From NCBI RefSeq assembly GCF_002356115.1, contig NZ_AP014836.1, positions 62,001 to 126,000 of the forward strand: DNA of 64,000 nt, given 5' to 3'. Each line of letters starts with the position of its first letter. The first letter of the stretch is position 1. A program made the translations under genes and the position numbers. Source of the DNA: Candidatus Nitrosoglobus terrae (GTDB taxonomy: Bacteria; Pseudomonadota; Gammaproteobacteria; Nitrosococcales; Nitrosococcaceae). Under the pieces are notes generated by a model. That model was given only the letters and a program-made list of their open reading frames with translations. It was not told the DNA's origin and did no database searches. Of this stretch, positions 37,453 to 46,614 are shown in pieces.

Positions 37453-37528
37453 GGGCCGTTAGCTCAGTTGGTAGAGCACCGGGCTTTTAATCCGTGTGTC
37501 GAAGGTTCGAATCCTTCACGGCCCACCA
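37453..37528 (+). tRNA. tRNA-Lys (UUU)
   Basis: 76 nt including an encoded CCA end. The seven-base acceptor stem GGGCCGT/ACGGCCC is perfect, the D arm GCTC/GAGC and T arm GAAGG-TTCGAAT-CCTTC are standard, and the anticodon loop CTTTTAA gives anticodon UUU. The anticodon stem CCGGG/TCCGT has one G-U pair at its inner end and an apparent C-U mismatch at the 27-43 position. The gene closes the long plus-strand run of core genes. Confidence 0.97.
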
Positions 37529-37919
37529 AGTAAAACCTATTCTCATAATTTTTAGCAGCTCTATAGTCTAGCTAAAAAACCTTTCCCATTATCCATCGCT
37601 ATTTTTAATCTCTATTTAGAGTAGAAACAAAAAATATTCCAAGAATAAAAATCTATTTTTAGCATTAAAAAATTAACATTAGGCTAGACTGCAATGCCGA
37701 TGCGATCAAGACTTGTATACTAGCTATACTATAGATGGCTTTATTATTATAGAAGGTAAGGTAAAAGACTATTTCGGTTAGAGCTAAATAACTCTGTGGT
37801 AGGGTTGAATTGAGTAATTCTACCAAGATTCTAGGAGATGATATAAAGTCTTTATATCATCTCCTAGTAGGCCATTCATCTATCAGCTAACTTCCTAGCT
37901 AAACCGCAGAAAGTCACTG
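37529..37919. other. Intergenic region between tRNA-Lys and desaturase gene
   Basis: About 390 bp without a gene. A weak 8-bp inverted repeat TTTTTAGC/GCTAAAAA (37549-37578) follows the tRNA. The strong hairpin at 37831-37867 is listed separately. No coding remnant or tRNA-derived attachment-site duplication is visible. Confidence 0.55.
37831..37867. repeat. Perfect 17-bp inverted repeat (hairpin)
   Basis: CTAGGAGATGATATAAA and its exact complement are separated by only GTC. It lies 53 bp beyond the stop of the minus-strand desaturase gene, so it may stabilise or end that transcript, but neither side has a T-run and the loop-proximal half is AT-rich. It is not a standard rho-independent terminator. 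Confidence 0.9.
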
Positions 37920-39089
37920 CTATGCCTTTTGTAGGGAATAACGGCGTAGGGAAAGAGAAAAATCTTCTAGGGCCTTAATTCCTGATTGCTCGGCCTGATG
38001 ACACCACTCTTGAAGTGCCTGCAGTATGGATTCTTGATTTAACCAAGCTTGGGACCAAATCTCTTGCAATTGCTGACGAAACCGATAGACAGTTTCCAAT
38101 TGATGGTGCTCTTGTATCATTGCTTGAAACTCAAGATGAGTTTTGGCATCAATCAATGCTTCATTACTGGTTAGCCAGCTTTGTATCTGCCGATATAGCT
38201 GTTTCCCCGGGAAGTGAATAGCTTCTTCCTTGAGTACGGGCAGCATAACTTTTTGGCCATAGGTGGTTATTAAATGGAAACGATGAGCCACTACTGCGCG
38301 AACAGTATCCTTATCAATTCCTTGTTTATCATTTCGAATGAGCAGCTTAGGTGCGATTTTTTTTACTCGCGCTAGCCCTAGCGCTTGAAAGAGGCAAATA
38401 TACATCCACCCAAGGTCAATCTCATACCATTTTGATGAGAATTTTGCTGAACTACCGTAGGCATGATGATTGTTGTGTAGTTCCTCTCCTCCAATGAGGA
38501 TACCCCAAGGGAGGATATTAGTGGAAGCATCGGCTACTTCATAATTACGATATCCCCAGTAATGGCCTATTCCGTTGATTACCCCTGCTGCAAAAAAAGG
38601 AATCCAATGCATTTGAACCCCCCATACAAGTATTCCTGGCACTCCCAATAAAATTAGATCAAGAAAGAACATTAGGGCAATACCTAAGAAACTATGTTTG
38701 GTATATAAATGGCGCTCGATCCAATCATCAGGGGTAGCATGCCCATATTGCTCAGATACTCGAATATCTCGAGCTGATTGTCGATACACTTGAGCCCCTT
38801 GCCAAAGCACTTTTTGGATACCTAGGATTTGTGGGCTATGGGGGTCGTCTTCGCCTTCACATTTAGCATGATGTTTACGATGCACTGCAACCCATTCTTT
38901 AGTAACGATCCCTGTAGTAAGCCAGAGCCAGAAGCGGAAAAAGTGGCCCAGCCACGGATGAAGCTCTATGCCACGATGAGCTTGGTGGCGGTGCAGATAA
39001 ATAGTTACACTCACTATTGTTAAGTGAGTTAAAAGCAATGTTATTGCTACATATCCCCAGCCAGATAAATTTAATAACCCAAAAAACAT
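37920..39089 (-). CDS. Membrane fatty-acid desaturase (delta-9 type)
   Basis: 389-residue di-iron membrane enzyme of the acyl-CoA/acyl-lipid desaturase family. The three histidine boxes are present: HRHQAHRG near residue 33, HRKHHAKCEGEDDPHSP near 70, and EELHNNHHAYGSSAKFS near 200. Four hydrophobic stretches form the membrane core. The C-terminal third (after RVKKIAPKLLI) is a long soluble helical extension, usual in proteobacterial members. It introduces a double bond into membrane fatty acids. TTGGAGAT lies before ATG 39089. Confidence 0.93.
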   Translation of the reverse strand: MFFGLLNLSGWGYVAITLLLTHLTIVSVTIYLHRHQAHRGIELHPWLGHFFRFWLWLTTGIVTKEWVAVHRKHHAKCEGEDDPHSPQILGIQKVLWQGAQVYRQSARDIRVSEQYGHATPDDWIERHLYTKHSFLGIALMFFLDLILLGVPGILVWGVQMHWIPFFAAGVINGIGHYWGYRNYEVADASTNILPWGILIGGEELHNNHHAYGSSAKFSSKWYEIDLGWMYICLFQALGLARVKKIAPKLLIRNDKQGIDKDTVRAVVAHRFHLITTYGQKVMLPVLKEEAIHFPGKQLYRQIQSWLTSNEALIDAKTHLEFQAMIQEHHQLETVYRFRQQLQEIWSQAWLNQESILQALQEWCHQAEQSGIKALEDFSLSLRRYSLQKA

Positions 39090-39410
39090 AAGGTTTAATC
39101 TCCAATTATATAAAATCTCGTCAGCAAAATTAGCTCTCTAGTGGCTAGATTGACACTTTAGGCTATTTTAGATGAATGGATTTTATTATTATTTCAGCCT
39201 ACTATACTTTAAATTCCCAACGGTTATTTTATTAAGTTAAATTACCTTGTCGATGATAGGAAACCATTTCTTAATTTTATACTTTTCCCCTTAGTATGGA
39301 TATTTAAGGGTAAAATTACTACATAGTGTATTAAATTTCTATTTCCATGTAACTACTTATCTTTAGTGAGAGATTTTTCAAGGGTAAATAACAGATACAA
39401 CCCTTATTAT
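39090..39410. other. AT-rich intergenic stretch, desaturase to yejF
   Basis: About 320 bp upstream of the desaturase gene and downstream of yejF (both minus strand). It is AT-rich and should hold the desaturase promoter. I see no hairpin with a T-run, repeat or open reading frame worth listing. Confidence 0.5.
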
Positions 39411-41069
39411 TTATAGTACTACTTTAGGTACAGATTCTAGTAGTTTTTGCGTATAAGGATGAGTAGGTGCCTGATAAATATGTTCCGTGGAGCCTTGCTC
39501 AATAATGCGTCCACTGCGCATTATTGCCAATTTATTGCTAATATATCTTACTACGCCGATATTATGCGTGATGAACAATAATGTAAGGTTACGCTTATAT
39601 TGTAGCTCTAGAAGTAATTCTAAAATCTCAGCCTGCATGGATACATCTAAAGCACTTGTAATTTCATCACAAACGATAAAACGAGGCTCTAAAGCAAGCG
39701 CTCTGGCAATACAGATACGTTGACGTTGGCCGCCAGAAAATTCATGGGGGTAGCGCCATAGATAATCTTCTTTAAGGTGTACTTGCTGAAGTAGAGCGCT
39801 GGCTCGATCAAGGCGATCTTGAGGAGAGCCGCCGATACCATGGGCCGCCATGGGTTCAGTCAAAGTTGTGGCAATAGTGAGACGAGGATTTAGTGATGAT
39901 AAAGGATCTTGGAAAATAATTTGTAACTCTCGCCGATAGCGGCGTAGTTCATTATGCCGTAATGTAGCCAAATTAGTACCCGCATAGCAGATTTGCCCTC
40001 CAGTAGGTTCTACAAGGCGAAGTATGGCTCGTCCTAGCGTAGTTTTACCACAACCGGATTCACCCACAAGCCCAAAGATCTGACCTACTGGAATAATTAA
40101 ATTGATTCCATCTACGGCTCGGACATAACCCGCCGTACGTTGTAGTATGCCTTTGCGGATAGGGAAATGTACCTGTAGTTGGCGAAGTTCTAATAGGGGG
40201 GGATCTTCAGTGATTGTAGTTGTATTGATCGTCTTTGCTGTTGTTTTATGATGTTTGAGGTTCTCTGGTAGCGCTGCTAGGAGTTGACGGGTATAGATAT
40301 GCTGAGGGTGATGTAAAACGTCTTTTAAAGATCCGGATTCGACAATTTTCCCTAGTCGCATAACGGCTAATTGGTGTGCTATTTGCGAGACTACCCCGAA
40401 ATCATGAGTAATGAATAAAATACCCATATTCCGCCGTGTTTGTAACTCACGCATTAAGCGTAAAATTTCAGCCTGGATAGTGACATCAAGCGCTGTTGTT
40501 GGCTCATCAGCGATGAGTAGATCCGGCTCACAAGCCATGGCCATAGCGATCATTACTCGTTGACGCTGGCCACCAGAGAGTCGATGAGGGTATTCATCAA
40601 TACGCTGCGCTGGGTTTGGGATTTGTACCTGATCTAAAGCGGCTATAGTTCGCTCCCGTGCTTCAAACTCATCCATATTAGGGAAGTGTAATTGTAAAGC
40701 TTCTATAATTTGTTCACCAATCGTAAATACTGGATTTAGGCAGGTCATAGGCTCTTGAAAGATCATAGCAATTCTAGCACCACGGATTTTTCGCTTACGT
40801 GGCTCAGATAAATGCAATAAATCTACCGTTTCATGCTGGCCATTATTATGGCGCCAATCAAATAGGATCTGCCCATCAGGGTGACTACTGATATTTTGAG
40901 GAAGTAGTTGAATTACTGATAAAGCGGTAATAGATTTACCGCTACCTGACTCACCTACTAAACAAAAAGTCTCTCCTCGATCGATGGTAAAGCTGACTCC
41001 ATCTACTGCCTTGATGGTTTTATTACCTGTTCGGAGATAAGTTTTTAGGTTGTTAACTTGTAGTAGCAC
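39411..41069 (-). CDS. yejF: Peptide ABC importer, double ATPase (YejF-like)
   Basis: 552 residues with two complete ABC domains. The first has [21 protein letters not shown] and [11 protein letters not shown]. The second, after a linker near residue 270, has [24 protein letters not shown] and CDEITSALD; isoleucine replaces the usual proline after DE. Each carries an oligopeptide-ABC C-terminal tail ([12 protein letters not shown]). It powers uptake of peptides (microcin C-type substrates in E. coli). It is the last gene of yejABEF, with a 55 bp gap after yejE. Confidence 0.95.
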   Translation of the reverse strand: MLLQVNNLKTYLRTGNKTIKAVDGVSFTIDRGETFCLVGESGSGKSITALSVIQLLPQNISSHPDGQILFDWRHNNGQHETVDLLHLSEPRKRKIRGARIAMIFQEPMTCLNPVFTIGEQIIEALQLHFPNMDEFEARERTIAALDQVQIPNPAQRIDEYPHRLSGGQRQRVMIAMAMACEPDLLIADEPTTALDVTIQAEILRLMRELQTRRNMGILFITHDFGVVSQIAHQLAVMRLGKIVESGSLKDVLHHPQHIYTRQLLAALPENLKHHKTTAKTINTTTITEDPPLLELRQLQVHFPIRKGILQRTAGYVRAVDGINLIIPVGQIFGLVGESGCGKTTLGRAILRLVEPTGGQICYAGTNLATLRHNELRRYRRELQIIFQDPLSSLNPRLTIATTLTEPMAAHGIGGSPQDRLDRASALLQQVHLKEDYLWRYPHEFSGGQRQRICIARALALEPRFIVCDEITSALDVSMQAEILELLLELQYKRNLTLLFITHNIGVVRYISNKLAIMRSGRIIEQGSTEHIYQAPTHPYTQKLLESVPKVVL

Positions 41070-41124
41070 AGCGTTTGATTAATACCAAAATGAGCATAGA
41101 GTGTAGGTGATCTGTTGTTATGAT

Positions 41125-42312
41125 TTAAGATTTCTTTAGGTAAGGATCGATAGCATCACGAAGAGCTTCGCCAATTAGATTATAGGTGAATACGGTGAGA
41201 AAAATTGCCCCACCAGGAAAGGTTGCCATCCACCAATTAAAAGTAGAAGATTTTACTGCTTGATTGAGCATTTGACCCCATGAGGGATCATCTACTAAGC
41301 CTAAACCAAGAAAACTCAATACAGCTTCCGCAAGAATAGCAGAGGCTACACCAAAGCTGGCCGCTACTAGGATAGGCCCGATCCCATTAGGTAGCATGTG
41401 CCGAAATAGGATGGAGCGCAACGGTAATCCGCAAGCGATGGCAGCTTGAACAAAGTCCTGTTGCCGTAAGCGTAGAAATTCAGCACGTACATAACGAGCA
41501 TAACTTGACCAGCTCGTGATACCAATGATTACCATGAGCATATATAAATTATGACCAAAGAAGGCGACAAAAGTAAGTAATAGGAACAGCGTGGGTACCG
41601 CCTCGAAGATTTCAACTAGACGCATGCCAATAATATCTATCACCCCGGAAAAATAGCCCATAAAGCCGCCGATAAGAATACCAATTACCATAGCAATACC
41701 CGTAGCAACAAAACCAATACCCAGTGAGATGCGCGAAGCATAAATCATTCGCGATAAAACATCAGCTCCGTTTTCATCAGTACCAAGCCAGTGATTTCCT
41801 GTTGGAGAGTCAAGAGGTGGCTGTAGCCCAGGCTCGTTTCGATCTCGTTGGTAGTCCTTAGGAGAGTAAGGAATGGGAGCGTATATCACCCAGTTATAGG
41901 TTCCAATAGCTTCCTGCTGTCGATATTGTTCGTAGATAGTTAGAACTGGAGGATGTATAAAAATAGCGCTCAATACGCCAGTAAAAATCAACGTGCTAAT
42001 AAGTCCCCACAGCCAAATATATAGAGGTGGCTGCATCAAGCTTAAAGTAAGGCCAGTAAAAAATAATGCTAAAAGAATCAGATCAATAGGAGCGAGATAA
42101 TGTAGCAAGGGGCTACTAATATGGCCGTTTTGGCTAAGTAATAGTGGGTGGCTGTTAGCTAGAAAGGGAGCAAATACCGCTAAAAATCCTAACAGCCCTA
42201 TCCAGACTAGTCCTAAGCGCGCGCCTCGATGGGCAAGCACCTCATATACTATTTGGATGGTATAGCTGTGGTTTGGTTTTAGTAGTGCTAATGAGCGAGC
42301 AATATAGCCCAT
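41125..42312 (-). CDS. yejE: Peptide ABC importer permease (YejE-like)
   Basis: 395-residue inner-membrane permease of the DppC/OppC class. After a first helix (LVWIGLLGFLAVFAPFLAN) there is an extra helical hairpin (LLALFFTGLTLSLM and YIWLWGLISTLIFTGVL). A periplasmic segment with PLDSPTGNHWLGTDENGADVLSRMIYA follows, then the permease core with the EAA motif (AAIACGLPLRSILFRHMLPN). Longer than E. coli YejE (about 341) because of the hairpin. It is 5 bp downstream of yejB. Confidence 0.93.
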   Translation of the reverse strand: MGYIARSLALLKPNHSYTIQIVYEVLAHRGARLGLVWIGLLGFLAVFAPFLANSHPLLLSQNGHISSPLLHYLAPIDLILLALFFTGLTLSLMQPPLYIWLWGLISTLIFTGVLSAIFIHPPVLTIYEQYRQQEAIGTYNWVIYAPIPYSPKDYQRDRNEPGLQPPLDSPTGNHWLGTDENGADVLSRMIYASRISLGIGFVATGIAMVIGILIGGFMGYFSGVIDIIGMRLVEIFEAVPTLFLLLTFVAFFGHNLYMLMVIIGITSWSSYARYVRAEFLRLRQQDFVQAAIACGLPLRSILFRHMLPNGIGPILVAASFGVASAILAEAVLSFLGLGLVDDPSWGQMLNQAVKSSTFNWWMATFPGGAIFLTVFTYNLIGEALRDAIDPYLKKS

Positions 42313-42317
42313 GTAAC

Positions 42318-43697
42318 TTAGTCGTAGCTAACCCGAGGGTCAGCAATAGCATAGCAAATATCAGCAATAAGATAGCCAAGTAGGGTTAATAGGCCGCTAA
42401 TGAGGGTAATGGAAAGTACTAGCTCTCGATCTCGAGCCTGTACTGATTCTACTGCTAATTTACCCATACCTTCAATGGAGAAAATAGATTCTACAATAAC
42501 TGATCCAGCTAGTAATCCAGGCAGGAGCGTAGCTGAGACAGTAATAAGTGGTAGCAAACTATTGCGGAATACATGGTTCCAAAGAACCATATTCTCTGCT
42601 AATCCTTTTGCTCGTGCAGTACGAGCATAGTTAGCCATTAAATTTTCTAATATGGCAGTGCGGGTTAATTTTGCAAGAAAAGCAAAACTACCGTAAGTTA
42701 AGCATAATACGGGTAGAATTAGATGCCAAAGCCGATCTAATAGAAACCCGCGAATAAATTCACCACTATACCATTGGGTACTCATCAATAGCCCTGTTCC
42801 TGCCCCTAACAGAGCCATTATTCCTGTGCGTAGGCCAGTGTGATTTATATAACTTAGCCCTCCAGCAGTGATAGCTAGTATTTCTCCTAGAAATACGGCT
42901 GACTCTATAGAAGGAGTAGGTAAGCTAAGAGTCATCCAGAGACCAAACCCCAGTCCTAATCCGAGCAGTATAATACTACGGAGCAGCCGTGGAGTTTTCA
43001 GCGCTAACCCTATACCAATGATCGTACCAATAGCACTAGCGCTAAAAAGCTGGATAACATCATAGATGGAGCTCCAATGGGGCAAAAAAGGCATATCTAA
43101 TGCCTCCCGTGTGCTTAACCCTGCTGTAGGAAACCAGTGCCAATATTGGTTACTAGCAAAGAATCCGATTAATAGAATCCCAGCCAGCATAGTTGGAATT
43201 GACCATAATCCTAGCATTAAGGTGCTTGAGCTTAAATCAAATGCTTTGCCTCGTTCAGTAGCGGCGTGTACGCCAACAGTAATAGCTAAAATGTAAATCA
43301 AGGGGAGAGAAAGTATATTTAACAGTAGCGTGATAGGCACCCGTTCTTTAAGTAGATCAAGGGCTGGGCGGCCATAGTGAAAACTAGTCCCCAAGTTTGG
43401 TTCCTTCCAAAAGGAGAATCTTCTGGTGTTAGTTTTTGAGTCATGAGTAAATCCGATAGGTGAGATATTATTTAACCAGCGTAGATACTGGATAGCAGGT
43501 GGAGAATCTAAACCATAGAGCTTATTGTAATAATCTTCTAGTGCTTTTTTTGCCTCAGGTTCCAGATTTTGGCCGCCGATTAAGCTTTGAGCGCTTATAC
43601 CGCCAGGCGAGGCTGCCATAACGGTGAATACAACTAGAGTAATACCAAGCAGTGCCGGAATCATTAACAGAAAGCGGCGGATAATATAGGCGAGCAT
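42318..43697 (-). CDS. yejB: Peptide ABC importer permease (YejB-like), enlarged
   Basis: 459 residues against about 364 in E. coli. The DppB-type frame is intact: MLAYIIRRFLLMIPALLGIT at the start, and the EAA loop ARTARAKGLAENMVLWNHVFRNSLLP with VIVESIFSIEGMG near the end. The extra 90 or so residues form an insertion near residues 205-310 with three or four added hydrophobic segments (GTIIGIGLAL, LGLGLGFGLWM, EILAITAGGL). It forms the heterodimeric channel with YejE. yejA ends 7 bp upstream. Confidence 0.93.
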   Translation of the reverse strand: MLAYIIRRFLLMIPALLGITLVVFTVMAASPGGISAQSLIGGQNLEPEAKKALEDYYNKLYGLDSPPAIQYLRWLNNISPIGFTHDSKTNTRRFSFWKEPNLGTSFHYGRPALDLLKERVPITLLLNILSLPLIYILAITVGVHAATERGKAFDLSSSTLMLGLWSIPTMLAGILLIGFFASNQYWHWFPTAGLSTREALDMPFLPHWSSIYDVIQLFSASAIGTIIGIGLALKTPRLLRSIILLGLGLGFGLWMTLSLPTPSIESAVFLGEILAITAGGLSYINHTGLRTGIMALLGAGTGLLMSTQWYSGEFIRGFLLDRLWHLILPVLCLTYGSFAFLAKLTRTAILENLMANYARTARAKGLAENMVLWNHVFRNSLLPLITVSATLLPGLLAGSVIVESIFSIEGMGKLAVESVQARDRELVLSITLISGLLTLLGYLIADICYAIADPRVSYD

Positions 43698-43704
43698 GGA
43701 TTAT

Positions 43705-45567
43705 TTAATGGGTAGTATATTTTTGTTCAGCCTTTGGTATATACCATTCCACCGGTGTTATTCCCAAATTTAAGCCAAGCTGAGTAGTTTTCACATTACG
43801 TATTCGTTGATCTACAAATACCAGCGATTTGCTTCGTAATAGAAAAGTATAGGGCTGATCTTCGTAGAGAATACGCTCACAATTTTGCCATAAATCCATG
43901 CGCTCGGACTCGTTAATTGTAGTTCGTGCTTGATCGATGAGGGCATCAAGTTTTAGGTTTCGATAGCCAATGAAATTATCACCGCCAATTATAGTCTGAC
44001 TACTATGAAACATTGGGTAAATATCGATTTCAATTCCACCCGTCCACCCTATGGTAATGGCATCGAAATCTTTCTTATTAATTTTATCAAGCATCACTGG
44101 CCATTCGGCAGGTTCGGGTTCAAGTAAGATACCGGCATGAGCATATAAATCTTTAAGTAATAATATCAGGCGCCGAGTATCATCTAGATCTTGAAAAAAT
44201 ACCAATTTAAACTGAAAAGGTTTGCCTTCAATATCTTCTATAACGCCATCTCCATTCCGATCAGCGTAACCGGCTTGCGCTAATAAGTTTTTAGCTTTAG
44301 TGAGATTAAAAGGCTGTGGAGTTAGTGTTGGATCATGTTGAGGGCTGCTGGGGTTAAATGGGCTTATTGCTGGATCTGCGTAACCTTCCATAATTTGGTT
44401 GATGATTCGCGCTTGATCAGTCAGAGCGGTCATTGCCTGACGTACTCGTCGGTCAGCAAAACGGGTAGGCTGCCCATCGCGTTCTTCATTCCAAGCGATG
44501 AAATTATAGCCAGCTGTAGGGTTTCTATACTCAAAGTGCTGGGTATGCTCTGTAAAGCTGTGATCTTTAAGTAATTTCTGATACTCCAGTGGCCGAGCAC
44601 TATAAATATCAATATTGCCATTGCGAAATGTAGTTAGGCGTGCACTGTCATTAGCAATAACTTTCCATAATAACTTATTAGCAGAAGGCTGTACTGGTCC
44701 CCAGTAGCGGGAGTTATACTCTAATTCTACTAAGCCCTGATCTGGGGTCCAGCCTTTAGGATCCTTAAGTCGATAAGGCCCTGATCCTAGTAACAAGCCT
44801 TTAGATTGGTTAAATTTCTCTGGTTGATCTAGATAAGATTCATAGAAATGTTGGGGCAATACAGGTAAGCTACCAGCAAGTGCTAGGCTATCAAAGTAAG
44901 GTTCTTTAAATTTGAACTCAACTAGATCAGAGCTAAGGGCAGTAACGCTCTCAAGTTTATTGTAATAAGCACGTTCCCGTGGTGCTGCAATAGCCGGATT
45001 CATGATAAAGGCAAAGGAGAAAGCAATATCCTTAGCAGTGAGAGGCTCACCATCAGAGAAAGTAAGCCCCTTTCGTAAGTGAAATTGAATTGTAAGCTTA
45101 TCCTCATTAATACTCCAGTCATGAGCTAGCAATCCTTGCCACTCTAGAGATTCTGGATTACGGCTAAGGAGTGATTCAAGCACGTAGTTTTGGATCTCAG
45201 CCGCATAAGCATCGCTGGAGACCAGTGGTGTAAGAGTCTTAAGACCTACGCTAAAAGCTTGTATGAGCCAATCTCCAGAACTGTAATCTGGTTGCTGCGT
45301 AGCAGCGTAGGCGCGATGGAATACCAGTGGAATATCTGCTGTATCATTTTTTTTAGTAGTGGTAGCTAATCCATTAGTGGCGGCTGCTTTATATAATAAT
45401 TGATGTAATCTACGTAAATCTTTAGCTTGCTCCGTTAAGGCTTGATTTATCTCGGCCAATTTAAGCCATTGCCGATCAATCATATACATAGCAAGTAGGA
45501 TGAGCACCCCTAGTAGGCTTAAAGACAAGAATAAGAAAAAATTTTTAACTGTGAGTCGGCGTGCCAT
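43705..45567 (-). CDS. yejA: Peptide-binding protein (YejA-like), membrane-tethered
   Basis: 620-residue extracytoplasmic solute-binding protein, family 5. The binding domain begins near residue 85 and has the typical AHDWSINEDKLTIQFHLRKGLTFSDGEPLTAKD region. The N-terminus is not an ordinary signal peptide: a helix (FFLFLSLSLLGVLILLAMYMI) is followed at once by a coiled-coil-like stretch (LKLAEINQALTEQAKDLRRL) with no cleavage site evident, so it probably stays anchored in the inner membrane. First gene of yejABEF, whose permeases are also unusual. Confidence 0.92.
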   Translation of the reverse strand: MARRLTVKNFFLFLSLSLLGVLILLAMYMIDRQWLKLAEINQALTEQAKDLRRLHQLLYKAAATNGLATTTKKNDTADIPLVFHRAYAATQQPDYSSGDWLIQAFSVGLKTLTPLVSSDAYAAEIQNYVLESLLSRNPESLEWQGLLAHDWSINEDKLTIQFHLRKGLTFSDGEPLTAKDIAFSFAFIMNPAIAAPRERAYYNKLESVTALSSDLVEFKFKEPYFDSLALAGSLPVLPQHFYESYLDQPEKFNQSKGLLLGSGPYRLKDPKGWTPDQGLVELEYNSRYWGPVQPSANKLLWKVIANDSARLTTFRNGNIDIYSARPLEYQKLLKDHSFTEHTQHFEYRNPTAGYNFIAWNEERDGQPTRFADRRVRQAMTALTDQARIINQIMEGYADPAISPFNPSSPQHDPTLTPQPFNLTKAKNLLAQAGYADRNGDGVIEDIEGKPFQFKLVFFQDLDDTRRLILLLKDLYAHAGILLEPEPAEWPVMLDKINKKDFDAITIGWTGGIEIDIYPMFHSSQTIIGGDNFIGYRNLKLDALIDQARTTINESERMDLWQNCERILYEDQPYTFLLRSKSLVFVDQRIRNVKTTQLGLNLGITPVEWYIPKAEQKYTTH

Positions 45568-45798
45568 GGTGAGGTGCTGTAGGCTGGTTTTGGGTGATTG
45601 TGAGAAGGTTTGGATAAAATATAATGACCGTACTTATTTTAAATAAAAAACTATTATGGATCTATTATATATAAAATTTTAAAAATATTTAGGGTGCTTA
45701 GTATGACTTGCGTACAGATAGCCTTACTTAGATAATGCTATACAGGACTCCGAGATGGTGGGGTAGGGAGCGAAGGAGTTCGTTATAATAGCAATTAC

Positions 45799-45834
45799 AA
45801 AAAACCACCTACTATCTATGATAGTAAGTGGTTT
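45799..45834 (-). terminator. Rho-independent terminator of the RRM gene
   Basis: On the minus strand AAACCACTTACTATC, loop ATA, then GATAGTAGGTGGTTT form a 15-bp stem with one G-U-type position, followed by further Ts. It lies 50 bp beyond the RRM gene stop (45884) and upstream of yejA. Confidence 0.8.
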
Positions 45835-45883
45835 GATTATTAGTTATTCTATACTAAACTAATAAAATAATGATAGTTAGAGT

Positions 45884-46174
45884 CTAGAAGCGTTTTTGAC
45901 GATCACCAAACCTCTCACGGCGAGGCTCTTCACTGCGGGGACGCGCCTGATTAACTACAATCTGCCGCCCCTTTAGATCAGTGTTATTCATTTCTTTAAT
46001 AGCGGTTTCGCCATCCTCTTTCTTAACCATTTCAACAAATCCAAACCCTTTAGATCGGTTTGAAAATTTGTCCATAATCACTGTAGCTGAGGAAACCTCA
46101 CCATAATTTTGAAATGCTGATCTTAGATCTTCATCTGTTACTTGATAGGAGAGATTTCCAACGTAGATATTCAC
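45884..46174 (-). CDS. Small RRM RNA-binding protein
   Basis: 96 residues from GTG 46174: NIYVGNLSYQVTDEDLRSAF begins exactly like cold-inducible bacterial RRM proteins, and AGGAA lies 10 bp before the GTG. An in-frame ATG at 46204 would add ten unmatched residues. RNP2 is IYVGNL and RNP1 is SKGFGFVEM. The C-terminus is a short arginine-rich tail (RPRSEEPRRERFGD). It probably binds mRNA, with possible cold or stress roles by family analogy. A clear terminator follows, and about 400 bp of non-coding DNA lies upstream. Confidence 0.93.
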   Translation of the reverse strand: MNIYVGNLSYQVTDEDLRSAFQNYGEVSSATVIMDKFSNRSKGFGFVEMVKKEDGETAIKEMNNTDLKGRQIVVNQARPRSEEPRRERFGDRQKRF

Positions 46175-46204
46175 TGTGCATATTCCTGAATTTATACGTG
46201 CCAT

Positions 46205-46614
46205 TCGACCAATATCATCATAATCTTAACTAATGGCACGTAAATCAAGACCTGATGTATCATAAACTTAATAACTTAAGATTCGCTTATCTTTGAATTC
46301 CGCAAACTTAAGTAATGAGCATAGCATAAATTAAGCATGCTGCAAGTACTAGCATTAATTTTTTATAGGATGCTCGTATTATCATCTTTTTTAAAGACTA
46401 TCTTTTAATAATAGTTAGTACGCTTAGACTGCCCTGCTGTGATTTACTTTGTACAATGCATGTGTTTATTTTATCGCTAGATATAACAAAATCCTTGGGT
46501 ATCCTAAGATCTAGGATTAAAATATCTTAATTTGCAAATGTTATAGAGATACTATGAGGGTTTCTTAGGTAGTTTACCTAGGATATTTCGATAGCAACCT
46601 AGTTAAGGCACATA
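46205..46614. other. Divergent intergenic region, RRM gene to secF
   Basis: About 410 bp between divergent genes; it must hold both promoters. It is AT-rich, with no open frame and no trace of secD, which usually precedes secF. Part of it may be a long leader of the RRM mRNA, as in cold-inducible genes, but I see no conserved structure. Confidence 0.5.

Noticed and set aside
37453-37919. tRNA-Lys as an integration site for an island
   Set aside because: No integrase gene and no repeat of the tRNA 3' end downstream; the region next to it is a normal desaturase gene.
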